From positions 62,001 to 126,000 of the forward strand of contig NZ_JAFMYU010000019.1 in assembly GCF_017353255.1 (NCBI RefSeq): a DNA stretch of 64,000 nt, in the 5' to 3' direction. The first letter of the stretch is position 1. Every line of letters starts with the position of its first letter. Below, piece by piece: positions 1 to 7,264 of this stretch. The notes under the pieces were generated by a model. The model saw only the letters and a program-made list of their open reading frames with translations, did not search any database and was not told the origin of the DNA. The stretch is from Fibrella aquatilis. GTDB taxonomy: Bacteria > Bacteroidota > Bacteroidia > Cytophagales > Spirosomataceae. Both the position numbers and the translations under genes were made by a program.

Positions 1-54
1 GCCGAAGAAGAACTCCGCTACAACGCCGCCGGGAATATCACGCTGAACAGGTAG
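1..54 (+). CDS. C-terminal end of an upstream gene (partial)
   Basis: Frame 1 is open from the window edge to a TAG at 52-54 and encodes 17 residues ending in YNAAGNITLNR. The run YNAAGN resembles the YD-type repeat of RHS proteins, but 17 residues are far too few to assign a family. The next gene starts 65 bases downstream. That this is coding at all is inferred from the open frame running in from the edge. Confidence 0.4.
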   Translation, partial: AEEELRYNAAGNITLNR

Positions 55-119
55 AGAAAAGTACGTTTGGATTGCAACCCATCAACAGGATAGTGGGTCA
101 GGCAATAAATCAAACGTTT

Positions 120-632
120 ATGAAAAAAGGCAAGATGTTTAAAGTAATATGCATCGGGTTGCTTGGTCTGTTGCTGTCGTGTCATCAGGAGTCAGTCGAT
201 CAGCCGCAGCCAGTTTGTTACACATGGGCCTTAACGGTCACGTCTACCGTTAAGGCCCAGCAGGCGCTGCTGGGAAAATGGAAATTTCTGTATGTATCTG
301 GTGCGGTAGACAATCCAAATCTTTGGACAACCAAAGACATAGGGGCAACCAAAGACATCACGTTGGTTTTCCGGCCCGATAACACGCTGATTGTCACGAA
401 AGACGGTCTTGAGCTGGCTCCGATAAACTATACTGTTACGGTATCCCCGCCAATATATAGTCCGGGTCATCCGGGGTTTTACCTACAACTGAGTCGCTCT
501 GTCCCCTACACCGCCAGTGGTGATCTGGATGTGTCGAATACCCATTTTTTCGTTTGCAACGACCTGTTAACGTTGAGGAATGAGTTAATGATGGACTATA
601 TTCCTACGTATACCTGTAAGCGCGTCGAGTAA
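120..632 (+). CDS. Putative lipoprotein with lipocalin-like fold
   Basis: A 170-aa protein starting at the ATG at 120. This start puts a lipoprotein signal at the N-terminus: Lys residues, then a Leu/Ile-rich stretch ending in LLLSC with the lipid-acceptor Cys at residue 21. An ATG at 72 in the same frame would add 16 residues before the signal and is unlikely. After the signal there is a Pro/Gln linker, then ALLGKWKF, a typical opening strand of lipocalin-like domains, followed by alternating beta-strand pattern and a terminal Tyr/Cys/Lys strand. Bacteroidota carry many such small surface or periplasmic lipoproteins of unknown function. The fold call is inference from pattern only; no ligand can be named. 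Confidence 0.65.
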   Translation: MKKGKMFKVICIGLLGLLLSCHQESVDQPQPVCYTWALTVTSTVKAQQALLGKWKFLYVSGAVDNPNLWTTKDIGATKDITLVFRPDNTLIVTKDGLELAPINYTVTVSPPIYSPGHPGFYLQLSRSVPYTASGDLDVSNTHFFVCNDLLTLRNELMMDYIPTYTCKRVE

Positions 633-651
633 AAATCTGCAATGTCACTGT

Positions 652-684
652 CGCTTGGCTAGGTGCACCGGGTAGAGCCAAGCG
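652..684. terminator. Hairpin between convergent genes
   Basis: CGCTTGGCT (652-660) pairs perfectly with AGCCAAGCG (676-684) around a 15-nt loop. It lies between the 3' ends of the lipoprotein gene and the minus-strand dehydrogenase gene, where a shared terminator would be expected. There is no T tract on either side, so it is only a possible terminator. Confidence 0.3.
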
Positions 685-781
685 GCAACGGCTAGACCCT
701 GAGTAGACCGTAATACGAAGCCAGTCGCGCAGCACAACTATCTGAATAACAGTGCGTGATTCGGTAATCGTATAAGTAAGC

Positions 782-1615
782 CTAAGCAACTTTCTGGCCG
801 TCGCTTGTTTTCTGTGATTGCCAAATCGCCTGTTTTTTCAACCCTTTTTTGCGTAGCGAGTCGGTGATGGAGAAGCCCAGGGCGGGGAAGAGGTTGCCGA
901 TTTTACCCAGCCAACCCCGGCTATTAGGAATCAGCACCTCCAGCTTACGGCGTTGCAGGGCCTCGCGTACAATGGCCCGCTCTACGTCCTGCACCGTCAG
1001 GATGCGCCCACCCGAAAAGCTCAGGGCGGCTTCCGGGTGGTCAATCTGGGCCGTGAGCATGTCAGTGTTGACCAAATCGGGGCACACCACCGACACCTGC
1101 ACACCCTGCTTGCGCAGTTCGCCCGCCGCCGCGAGCGAGAAACCCCGCACGGCAAACTTGGTAGCCGAATAGAGGCTCAGGCCCTGAATGGGAGCCACCC
1201 CCGCCAGCGACGCTATATTGACGATCTGCCCGCCACCCTGCTTCACCATCTGCGCCGCCAGCAGCCGCGTACCCAACACCACGCCTTTCAGATTCACGTC
1301 TACCACCAGGTCAACGTCGGCGGGGTTGAACTCAGCGGCGTAGCCCACGTGCACTACCCCGGCAATGTTCAGCCCCACGTCGATACAGCCAAAGCGGGTA
1401 AGTGACTGATCTATAGCCTCTTGCCAGCTTGCTGCGCTCCGCACGTCGAGCTTCAGGGCGAATACGCGGGTTTGGTCCCAGTGCGCGGTGAGTGTGGCCA
1501 GGCCAACGGGGTCAATATCAGTGGCTACTACATTATGGCCTTGGTCGTAGAAGACCTGGGCCATATGGCGGCCAATGCCGTTGGCGCAGCCGGTGAGAAA
1601 GTAAGTGGTAGGCAT
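782..1615 (-). CDS. Short-chain dehydrogenase/reductase (SDR family)
   Basis: A 277-aa classical SDR with one Rossmann domain. Visible motifs: cofactor-binding TGCANGIG at residues 8-15, NIAG at 83-86, catalytic Ser136, and YSATK with Tyr149 and Lys153. Asp33 at the end of the second strand (ATDID) suggests NAD rather than NADP preference, which is inference. The C-terminus is extended by about 40 basic residues, as in SDRs acting on hydrophobic alcohols or ketones. The substrate cannot be read from sequence. It is transcribed divergently from gldD, and the 57-bp gap between them must hold both promoters. Confidence 0.9.
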   Translation of the reverse strand: MPTTYFLTGCANGIGRHMAQVFYDQGHNVVATDIDPVGLATLTAHWDQTRVFALKLDVRSAASWQEAIDQSLTRFGCIDVGLNIAGVVHVGYAAEFNPADVDLVVDVNLKGVVLGTRLLAAQMVKQGGGQIVNIASLAGVAPIQGLSLYSATKFAVRGFSLAAAGELRKQGVQVSVVCPDLVNTDMLTAQIDHPEAALSFSGGRILTVQDVERAIVREALQRRKLEVLIPNSRGWLGKIGNLFPALGFSITDSLRKKGLKKQAIWQSQKTSDGQKVA

Positions 1616-1651
1616 GAGCGGGTAATTTAAGGTGGTTACAACGAACCGGGC

Positions 1652-1659
1652 TACGTTTG
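1652..1659 (+). promoter_or_regulatory. Promoter -7 box for gldD
   Basis: TACGTTTG matches the Bacteroidota -7 element TAnnTTTG and ends 13 bases before the gldD ATG, giving a very short leader. No clear TTG -33 element is seen at the expected distance. Confidence 0.5.
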
Positions 1660-1672
1660 CGTTAGGTAAAGC

Positions 1673-2278
1673 ATGATTCGTACTATTCTTATTCGCCTCT
1701 GCTACACGGGCTTTATTGGTAGTTGCCTATTGGCGGTATGGGCCTGCGGTTCGTCAGATCAGGCCGATTACGTACCCAAGCCCAAAGGCTACCCACGCAT
1801 CGACCTGCCCGTGGCCGAATACGTGCCCATGGCCCCCATACACCCGTATCAGTTTGACGTAAACAAGATCGCCCGCGTGTTGCCCGATACGTTCAAACGC
1901 GCTGAGCCGCACTGGATTTTCGTGTACTATCCCACGCTGAAAGCTACCGTGCAACTGACCTATAAACCCGTACAAAGCCTTGATAATCTGCGTGGTATGC
2001 TTGCCGATGCGTATAAACTCACGGCTAAGCACAACGTAAAAGCCTATTCCATCAACCAGCAGCGGGTACAACTCAGAAACGGTCTGTCGGCCAGCCTCAT
2101 CACCTTAGTGGGCGAGGTACCCACCCAGTTTCAGTTCGTCACCACCGACACCAGTCGGCACTTCCTGCGCGGTGCCCTCTACTTCGACATCGCCACCGCC
2201 AACGATTCCCTCGCCCCCGTCATTGACTACGTCAAGGCCGATATGATGCGGATGCTGAACACGTTGACATGGAAGTAA
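1673..2278 (+). CDS. gldD: Gliding motility lipoprotein GldD
   Basis: A 201-aa lipoprotein. The N-terminal hydrophobic segment ends in LAVWAC, giving a lipidated Cys25. It is followed by the family hallmark YVPKPKGYPRIDLP at residues 33-46, then Tyr/Pro-rich beta segments (residues 50-110) and a C-terminal alpha/beta part. GldD belongs to the set of lipoproteins required for gliding in Flavobacterium and is usually found in Bacteroidota with type IX secretion; its biochemical role is not established. The gene stands alone here, away from gldH (45.2 kb) and porU/porV (57-62 kb). An inverted-repeat element starts one base after its stop codon. Confidence 0.9.
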   Translation: MIRTILIRLCYTGFIGSCLLAVWACGSSDQADYVPKPKGYPRIDLPVAEYVPMAPIHPYQFDVNKIARVLPDTFKRAEPHWIFVYYPTLKATVQLTYKPVQSLDNLRGMLADAYKLTAKHNVKAYSINQQRVQLRNGLSASLITLVGEVPTQFQFVTTDTSRHFLRGALYFDIATANDSLAPVIDYVKADMMRMLNTLTWK

Positions 2279-2279
2279 A

Positions 2280-2372
2280 GATTTACGAGGTACGAATTAC
2301 GATTTATTGCTGACGCTTGAATACGCTTGCGTCAGCAATAAATCGTAATTCGTACCTCGTAATTCGTAAATC
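2280..2372. repeat. Heptad-armed inverted repeat (GANNTAC class)
   Basis: The left arm begins at 2280, one base after the gldD stop, and the right arm ends at 2372. The inner 32 bp (2285-2316 with 2329-2360) pair perfectly. Arms are made of 7-nt units of the form GANNTAC (for example GATTTAC and GAGGTAC). The right arm carries one more unit than the left. The apex is TTGCTGACGC, loop, GCGTCAGCAA, shared with the element at 28061. Possible roles are mRNA 3' protection or termination; there is no T tract. Confidence 0.9.
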
Positions 2373-2390
2373 CCAGTTACCGCTTCTCCC

Positions 2391-2421
2391 TTGTTTTTCA
2401 GGCCTATAGGCTGTACCTTTG
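2391..2421 (+). promoter_or_regulatory. Promoter of the rplM-rpsI operon
   Basis: TTG at 2391-2393, 20 bases, then TACCTTTG at 2414-2421: an excellent match to TTG-N19..21-TAnnTTTG used by the Bacteroidota housekeeping sigma factor. Transcription should start near 2427-2429. Confidence 0.8.
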
Positions 2422-2425
2422 CACT

Positions 2426-2450
2426 CCCGTTTCGAGACGGGACTTTTTTT
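2426..2450 (+). promoter_or_regulatory. 5' leader hairpin with T tract ahead of rplM
   Basis: CCCGT (2426-2430) pairs with ACGGG (2437-2441), followed by ACTTTTTTT. The hairpin lies at the very 5' end of the predicted transcript, only a few bases after the -7 box. It looks like a small intrinsic terminator or a stabilising 5' cap hairpin. Ribosomal protein operons are often controlled by leader structures bound by their own product, so autoregulation by L13 is possible but is inference. Confidence 0.5.
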
Positions 2451-2496
2451 GTTAGGTACAATCGTCTGTTAATCAATCAATACCGCTCACAATCCA

Positions 2497-2940
2497 GTGG
2501 ATACGTTAAGCTACAAAACTGTTTCGGCCAATAGAGGGACCGCAAACAAGGAGTGGATCGTCGTTGACGCTAAGGATGCCGTTGTTGGTCGTCTGGCAAG
2601 CCAGGTAGCGGCCCGCATTCGCGGCAAACACAAGCCCAACTTCACCCCCCACGTTGATTGCGGTGACAATGTCATCATCATCAACGCCGAAAAAATTCGC
2701 TTCACGGGTCGCAAAATGACCGACAAAGTGTACGTTCGCCATACGGGCTATCCCGGTGGTCAGCGGTTCGCTTCGCCGCGTCTATGGCTCGAGAAACACC
2801 CAGAGCGCGTGCTGGAGCACGCCATCCGGGGTATGTTGCCCAAGAATCGTCTGGGCCGCCACCTGTTCACCAATCTGTTCGTGTATACGGGTGATTCACA
2901 CCCCCACGCGGCACAGCAACCGAAAGAAATCAAATTCTAA
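2497..2940 (+). CDS. rplM: 50S ribosomal protein L13
   Basis: A 147-aa L13, normal length for the family. Landmarks are WIVVDAKDAVVGRLAS near the N-terminus, INAEKIRFTGRK in the middle and MLPKNRLGRHLF near the C-terminus. The start codon is GTG at 2497 (translated Met-Asp-Thr-Leu); no ATG fits and the N-terminal length agrees with homologues. L13 binds 23S rRNA early in 50S assembly. It forms an operon with rpsI, only 3 bases downstream, the usual pairing in bacteria. The promoter and leader hairpin lie just upstream. Confidence 0.97.
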   Translation: MDTLSYKTVSANRGTANKEWIVVDAKDAVVGRLASQVAARIRGKHKPNFTPHVDCGDNVIIINAEKIRFTGRKMTDKVYVRHTGYPGGQRFASPRLWLEKHPERVLEHAIRGMLPKNRLGRHLFTNLFVYTGDSHPHAAQQPKEIKF

Positions 2941-2943
2941 CCA

Positions 2944-3330
2944 ATGGATCGTATCAACACCATCGGTCGCCGGAAAACCGCTGTTGCCCGCATCTACATG
3001 TCAGCAGGTAGCGGAGCCATCACGGTAAACGGAAAAGAACTCAATACGTACTTCCCGACCGAAGTACTGCAAATCATCACCCGCCAGCCTTTCGCTACTG
3101 TGAAAGCCGACGCTACGTATGACGTGAAAGTCAACGTGCGCGGTGGTGGCGTAACGGGTCAGGCCGAAGCCACTCGCATGGCTATTTCTCGTGCGCTGGT
3201 AGAAGCCAACGCCGAGTACCGCCCAGCCCTCAAGAAAGAAGGCTTCCTCACGCGGGATTCACGCATGGTAGAACGGAAGAAGCCAGGCCGCAAAAAAGCC
3301 CGCCGCAAGTTCCAGTTCTCGAAACGTTAA
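2944..3330 (+). CDS. rpsI: 30S ribosomal protein S9
   Basis: A 128-aa S9 with the family signatures GRRKTAVARIY (residues 8-18), the central VRGGGVTGQAEA (65-76), and the basic C-terminal tail ERKKPGRKKARRKFQFSKR. The C-terminal Lys-Arg reaches the P-site tRNA on the ribosome. It is cotranscribed with rplM (3-base gap). The start ATG at 2944 immediately follows the rplM stop, so translation is probably coupled. Confidence 0.97.
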   Translation: MDRINTIGRRKTAVARIYMSAGSGAITVNGKELNTYFPTEVLQIITRQPFATVKADATYDVKVNVRGGGVTGQAEATRMAISRALVEANAEYRPALKKEGFLTRDSRMVERKKPGRKKARRKFQFSKR

Positions 3331-3340
3331 TAAGCGAAGA

Positions 3341-3402
3341 GCAGAGAGCCATGAGCATAGAGAACATTCTCTGAGCCCTATGCTCTCAGCGCCAAGCTCC
3401 TT
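3341..3402. repeat. Degenerate heptad repeat/hairpin between rpsI and rpsB
   Basis: The sequence runs in 7-nt steps beginning with GAG (GAGCAGA, GAGCCAT) and contains the pair GAGCATAG and CTATGCTC, a short imperfect hairpin. It looks like a decayed or young relative of the longer heptad-armed elements elsewhere in the window. Function unknown. Confidence 0.45.
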
Positions 3403-3410
3403 TGTCCAGA

Positions 3411-3437
3411 CCCCGCTTAGACGTTGCCGATGCGGGG
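3411..3437 (+). promoter_or_regulatory. Possible rpsB leader hairpin
   Basis: CCCCGC (3411-3416) pairs with GCGGGG (3432-3437) around a 15-nt loop, 39 bases before the rpsB start. There is no T tract, so it is not an obvious terminator. Leader structures controlling rpsB-tsf by S2 are known in other bacteria; the link here is inference. Confidence 0.35.
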
Positions 3438-3476
3438 TGCTGCGTACGTCAATCATTTTTCATTTTTTAGCTGAAA

Positions 3477-4361
3477 ATGGCACAAATCGAATATAAAGAC
3501 CTCTTAGACGCCGGTGTGCACTTTGGCCACCTTACGCGCAAGTGGGACCCCCGGATGGCTCCGTATATCTTCATGGAGAAAAACGGCATCCACATTATTG
3601 ACCTGAACAAAACCCTGGCCTCACTCGAAGAAGCGTCGAATGCTATTAAAGGCATTGTACGTTCTGGCCGGAAGGTGATGTTTGTGGCAACGAAGAAACA
3701 AGCCCAGGAAATTGTAACCGAAGAAGCGAAGCGGCTGAAAATGCCCTACGTAACTGACCGTTGGCTGGGTGGTATGATGACCAACTTCGCCACGATCCGC
3801 AAGTCGCTGAAGAAACTCCAGACGCTGGAAAAGATGCTCAAAGACGAAGTCCTCGTTAAGAACGTCGCCAAGCGGGAGCGCCTGACGCTGTCGCGCGAAA
3901 AAGAAAAACTGGAGCGTGTATTGGGCGGTGTTGCCGACCTCACGCGTCTACCTGCGGCGCTGTTCGTAGTCGACGTGAAACGTGAAAACATCGCGGTGCT
4001 GGAAGCACAACGGTTGGGTATCCCCGTGTTTGCTATGTGCGACACGAACTCGAACCCAAACCTGGTTGATTTCGCTATCCCCGCCAACGATGACGCCTAC
4101 AAGTCGATCTCACTAATTACGCTTGCCATTGGTAAGGCCATCGAAGAAGGCCTGATGGAGCGGAAGCAGGACAAAGACAGTCAGGCAGCGCAGGAGGAGG
4201 AAGATGCTAAGCGTCAGGAAAACCAGCGCCGGGCCGCCGCCGAAGGTGCTGACGAACCAGCAGGTGCCGCCACGCCCGTAGCCGAAACCGTTGAGGTCGA
4301 AGCTGCTGACGAGGTAGACGCTCCTGCCGCCGACGCTACGCCCGTAGGCAATACCGATTAA
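3477..4361 (+). CDS. rpsB: 30S ribosomal protein S2 with acidic C-terminal extension
   Basis: A 294-aa S2. The core (residues 1 to about 230) has the usual motifs: LLDAGVHFGHLTRKWDPRM near the N-terminus, FVATKKQAQ, YVTDRWLGGMMTN, and the CDTNSNPNLVDFAIPANDDA region. About 60 extra residues follow, rich in Ala, Glu, Asp and Pro, making the protein longer than the roughly 240 aa of Escherichia coli S2. Such acidic tails occur in several Bacteroidota and are probably unstructured; the role is unknown. The usual partner tsf follows, but a strong terminator and an inverted repeat lie between them. Confidence 0.97.
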   Translation: MAQIEYKDLLDAGVHFGHLTRKWDPRMAPYIFMEKNGIHIIDLNKTLASLEEASNAIKGIVRSGRKVMFVATKKQAQEIVTEEAKRLKMPYVTDRWLGGMMTNFATIRKSLKKLQTLEKMLKDEVLVKNVAKRERLTLSREKEKLERVLGGVADLTRLPAALFVVDVKRENIAVLEAQRLGIPVFAMCDTNSNPNLVDFAIPANDDAYKSISLITLAIGKAIEEGLMERKQDKDSQAAQEEEDAKRQENQRRAAAEGADEPAGAATPVAETVEVEAADEVDAPAADATPVGNTD

Positions 4362-4394
4362 CTTGTTCTAACAGACAACAGACGATTTGACCGG

Positions 4395-4436
4395 ATAGCC
4401 CGTAGCCACACCAACCCGGCTATGGGCTATTTTTTA
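4395..4436 (+). terminator. Rho-independent terminator after rpsB
   Basis: A 13-bp stem (4395-4407 with 4418-4430, one G-U pair) with a 10-nt loop is followed by TTTTTATT. It should stop most rpsB transcripts before tsf, so tsf may depend on readthrough or on its own promoter. Confidence 0.9.
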
Positions 4437-4449
4437 TTCAGTTTAAATG

Positions 4450-4535
4450 AGTTTACAGTTTTCAGTTCAGAGTTGGCTCACGCAATTCTATGAATGCGTG
4501 AGCCAACTCTGAACTGAAAACTGTAAACTGAAAAC
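4450..4535. repeat. Heptad-armed inverted repeat (GTTTWCA class)
   Basis: Perfect 35-bp arms (4450-4484 and 4495-4529) around a 10-nt loop. Arms are 7-nt units such as GTTTACA and GTTTTCA. The right arm has one further unit (to about 4535). The apex reads GTTGGCTCACGCA and its complement, a variant of the GGCTGACGC apex seen at 36163 and 50290. It lies between the rpsB terminator and tsf, ending 11 bases before the tsf ATG, so it would sit in the tsf 5' region. Confidence 0.92.
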
Positions 4536-4546
4536 TTCCTTTAAAA

Positions 4547-5380
4547 ATGGCAATTACCGCAGCAGACGTAAATAAACTCCGGCAGGAAACAGGTGCCGGC
4601 ATGATGGATTGTAAGAAAGCTCTTGTTGAAGCCGATGGCAATTTCGACGAGGCAAAAGCCATTCTGCGTAAGCAGGGGCAGAAAATAGCCGACAAACGTG
4701 CCGACAATGCTACTTCAGAGGGCGTAGTGCTGGCCCACGTAAGCCCCGACGGTAAAACGGGTAAAGTGGTAGCGCTAGCTTGTGAAACCGAGCCTGTATC
4801 GAAAGTGGCCGATTTCCAGAATCTGGCTATGGCCGTGTTGAGCAACGCCGTTGCCGACCACGTAACCAGCAAAGAAGTGCTGCTGGCTGAAGTGCAGGCC
4901 GACGGTCGCCCCCTACAGGATCACATCACCGACCTGATGGGCAAAATTGGAGAGAAGATTGATGTGGTGTCATTTGAGACTATCAGCGCAGACAAAGTGG
5001 TGTCATATATCCACTCAAATGGTAAACTGGGCGTACTGGTTGGTTTGAGTAACACCAACGGCAGCGATGTGGCAGAAGTGGGCAAAGACGTGGCCATGCA
5101 GATTGCCGCTATGAAGCCCGTTGCACTCGATAAAGACGGCGTTGATGCCTCTATCGTTGAGCGTGAGATTGAAATTGGTAAAGATCAGGCTCGCCAGGAA
5201 GGCAAGCCCGAAGCTATGCTGGAGAAGATCGCGCTGGGTAAGCTGAACAAATTCTACAAAGAGAACACCCTGCTGAATCAGGAGTTTGTGAAAGACAACT
5301 CCCTGACTATCGCGCAGTTGCTCGATAAGACCAGCAAGGGCCTAACCGTATCAGCGTTTAAGCGCGTGTCAATTGGATAA
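4547..5380 (+). CDS. tsf: Elongation factor Ts
   Basis: A 277-aa EF-Ts, normal length, which exchanges GDP for GTP on EF-Tu. The N-terminal UBA-like domain has ITAADVNKLRQETGAGMMDCKKAL, followed by the conserved core (EGVVLAHVSPDGKTG, residues 60-75) and the dimerisation part. No separate TAnnTTTG box is seen in front of it; a perfect inverted repeat and a terminator separate it from rpsB. Either the pair is uncoupled or the repeat modulates readthrough. A heptad inverted repeat and then an intrinsic terminator follow the gene. Confidence 0.97.
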   Translation: MAITAADVNKLRQETGAGMMDCKKALVEADGNFDEAKAILRKQGQKIADKRADNATSEGVVLAHVSPDGKTGKVVALACETEPVSKVADFQNLAMAVLSNAVADHVTSKEVLLAEVQADGRPLQDHITDLMGKIGEKIDVVSFETISADKVVSYIHSNGKLGVLVGLSNTNGSDVAEVGKDVAMQIAAMKPVALDKDGVDASIVEREIEIGKDQARQEGKPEAMLEKIALGKLNKFYKENTLLNQEFVKDNSLTIAQLLDKTSKGLTVSAFKRVSIG

Positions 5381-5387
5381 ATAGAGT

Positions 5388-5453
5388 CAAGAGGTAAGAA
5401 GCAAGAAACAAGAGAATAGTCTTACTTCTCGCTTCTTACCTCTTGCTTCTTTG
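5388..5453. repeat. Heptad-armed inverted repeat (AAGARRY class)
   Basis: Perfect 15-bp arms (5388-5402 and 5431-5445) with a partly paired 28-nt interior. Units are AAGAGGT, AAGAAGC and relatives. The right arm carries an extra unit beyond the match. It sits 7 bases after the tsf stop and just before the tsf terminator. Confidence 0.8.
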
Positions 5454-5464
5454 TTTTTTGGTGG

Positions 5465-5493
5465 AAAGCCCGGCCAAGTTGGTCGGGCTTTTT
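5465..5493 (+). terminator. Rho-independent terminator after tsf
   Basis: AAAGCCCGGCCAA (5465-5477) pairs with TTGGTCGGGCTTT (5479-5491, one G-U), followed by further T residues. A tight GC-rich stem with T tract, terminating the tsf transcript. Confidence 0.9.
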
Positions 5494-5545
5494 GCGTTTA
5501 TTGCTGTTACTTTTAGCTCCGCACGTGGTCATAGGAGCGCCTATC

Positions 5546-6133
5546 ATGAAACACTTGTCAGATGAAGAGCTGGTACGGCTATATGTAAGTACACAGCGTA
5601 ACCCCTATTTTGAGGCTTTATACACCCGTTACTGCGATAAAGTGTACCGGAAATGTCTGTCGTTTACGAAAAACTCGGAACGGGCGGAAGATTTTACGCA
5701 CGATATCTTCATCCGGGTAGTCACGAAGCTGAGCGGCTTTCGCGAACAGGCTAAATTCTCAACCTGGCTTTATTCAGTCACCTACAACTACTGTATGGAC
5801 CAGCTGCGTAGCCCCCGGCAGAAAGAAGTGTATTCCGATGAGCCGTATGAAGGCGTAGGCATGTATGACGACGACGATGCCGAGGTAGCCGAGATGGAAG
5901 CGCAACGCCTGAACAAGGCCCTCGACCATCTCACCTCTGACGAGCGGGGGCTGTTGATGATGAAATACCAAGACGATATTAGCATCCGCGACATTGCCGA
6001 TGCGCAGCAGATTACCGAAAGTGCCGTAAAAATGCGCTTAATGCGGGCTAAAGAAAAGCTACGCAAACGCTATCTGGAAGCACTCATTTTCTGGATTTTA
6101 GTCGGCATAAAAGCGCTCACCAGTTTCAAATAA
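5546..6133 (+). CDS. ECF-type RNA polymerase sigma factor
   Basis: A 195-aa sigma-70 family protein of the extracytoplasmic-function type. Region 2 covers roughly residues 20-90 (AEDFTHDIFIRVVTKLSGF, then FSTWLYSVTYNYCMDQLR) and region 4 about 125-175 (IRDIADAQQITESAVKMRLMRAKEKL, a helix-turn-helix). The chosen ATG is preceded by GGAG; an upstream TTG in frame would start inside the tsf terminator and is rejected. The C-terminus adds a hydrophobic stretch (ALIFWILVGIKAL) unusual for a soluble sigma factor. No anti-sigma factor with a recognisable domain is adjacent, although a 62-aa protein follows. The position ahead of two mechanosensitive channels suggests an envelope-stress role (inference). 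Confidence 0.92.
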   Translation: MKHLSDEELVRLYVSTQRNPYFEALYTRYCDKVYRKCLSFTKNSERAEDFTHDIFIRVVTKLSGFREQAKFSTWLYSVTYNYCMDQLRSPRQKEVYSDEPYEGVGMYDDDDAEVAEMEAQRLNKALDHLTSDERGLLMMKYQDDISIRDIADAQQITESAVKMRLMRAKEKLRKRYLEALIFWILVGIKALTSFK

Positions 6134-6157
6134 AATTTTATTTGTAAACACATCGTC

Positions 6158-6346
6158 ATGGAAAACCCGTTCAAACTAATTGAGCCTGATGCAGACTGCC
6201 CCCCTCACCTGCGTGAGCAAATTGTGTCGGAGATTGATATGATCCGTAACGCACTCAAAGTCGTGGAATTGTATACTGGTGATCTTTTCGGAGCTTTTTC
6301 AGCTATGTTAGCTGACTCTGCCGAAACACCACCAGCCAATCCGTAA
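6158..6346 (+). CDS. Small conserved-type hypothetical protein
   Basis: A 62-aa acidic protein, not recognised. It has no transmembrane segment or signal; predicted mostly helical (HLREQIVSEIDMIRNALKVVELYTGDLFGAFSAML). It begins 24 bases after the sigma factor stop and ends 30 bases before the MscS-like gene, so the three are probably one operon. Its small size and position beside an ECF sigma factor allow an anti-sigma or regulatory role, but nothing in the sequence shows it. Confidence 0.7.
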   Translation: MENPFKLIEPDADCPPHLREQIVSEIDMIRNALKVVELYTGDLFGAFSAMLADSAETPPANP

Positions 6347-6376
6347 TTCGTTGTTAATCATAAACTCACCGCACTC

Positions 6377-7207
6377 ATGAACCCACAGCTACCAAACATT
6401 ACCCAAATCCTGATTAACACATTCCAGACTCTTATTACGCAGTTTATTTCGTTTGTACCCAAGCTGATTGGTGCGATAGTCGTGTTGGGTATTGGCGTGC
6501 TGGTGGCCAAAATTGTATCAGCGCTGGTGGGGCGAGTACTCAAACAGGCTGGCTTCGACCGGCTAGGCGACAAGCTCAACGAGATCGACGTAATCCGGCA
6601 ACTACAGACCGAGATCAAGCTGAGCGAGATCGTGTCTAAAGTGCTGTACTACTTCATCCTGCTGGTGTTTATCACCGCCGCTACCGAAACACTGGGGGTG
6701 GCTGCCATCACTGGCATGGTCACGTCGCTGGTGAATTTTATCCCGAAGCTGATTGCTGCTGCCATTATGTTGCAAGTGGGTGTGCTCGTGGCCGATGTGC
6801 TCAAAAAGGGCGTTGTCAGCCTTTGTGCGTCGTTCAATATTGCCTCAGGGCGGTTGTTAGGCACGGTGGTGTTTGCTTTTTTTCTGCTTATCACCATCAT
6901 TTCGGCACTGGGGCAGGCGGGCATCAATACTGAGTTGCTGGAATCGAGTTTCAACCTGCTTATTGGCGGTGTCATCTTCGCTTTTGCCGTGGGCTATGGC
7001 CTCGCCTCACGCGATGTGATGGCCAATTTGCTGTCGTCGTTCTACACGAAAAACAAGTTTAAAGAGGGACAGCGTATACGGGTAGAGGGCATCACGGGTC
7101 AGATTGTTAGCGTAGAGAGCACCACCCTGACGCTGAAAACAGGCGACTCAACAACCACCGTGCCTATGCAACTACTTCAAACAAAGACAGTTGAGTTTTT
7201 GGATTGA
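6377..7207 (+). CDS. MscS-like small-conductance mechanosensitive channel
   Basis: A 276-aa membrane protein. It has paired Gly/Ala-rich helices of the conserved TM-helix repeat type (IGAIVVLGIGVLVAKIVSAL at about 31-50 and IAAAIMLQVGVLVADVL around 127-143), two further membrane segments (about 160-178 and 193-212), then the MscS beta-domain core FKEGQRIRVEGITGQIVSVE (about 233-252). The pore-lining helix is likely the segment ending GYGLASRDVMANLLSSFY. It should open under membrane tension to relieve hypo-osmotic stress. It is shorter than E. coli MscS at the C-terminal cage, ending soon after the beta domain. Confidence 0.85.
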   Translation: MNPQLPNITQILINTFQTLITQFISFVPKLIGAIVVLGIGVLVAKIVSALVGRVLKQAGFDRLGDKLNEIDVIRQLQTEIKLSEIVSKVLYYFILLVFITAATETLGVAAITGMVTSLVNFIPKLIAAAIMLQVGVLVADVLKKGVVSLCASFNIASGRLLGTVVFAFFLLITIISALGQAGINTELLESSFNLLIGGVIFAFAVGYGLASRDVMANLLSSFYTKNKFKEGQRIRVEGITGQIVSVESTTLTLKTGDSTTTVPMQLLQTKTVEFLD

Positions 7208-7264
7208 CACTTATACAGTTGTAAGTTTCCGCCGGAGTTCAGTACCCATTCACCACTTGTACCC

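Noticed and set aside
5492-5545. Upstream start for the ECF sigma factor
   Set aside because: It would begin in the T tract of the tsf terminator; the ATG at 5546 has a GGAG site and the expected N-terminus.
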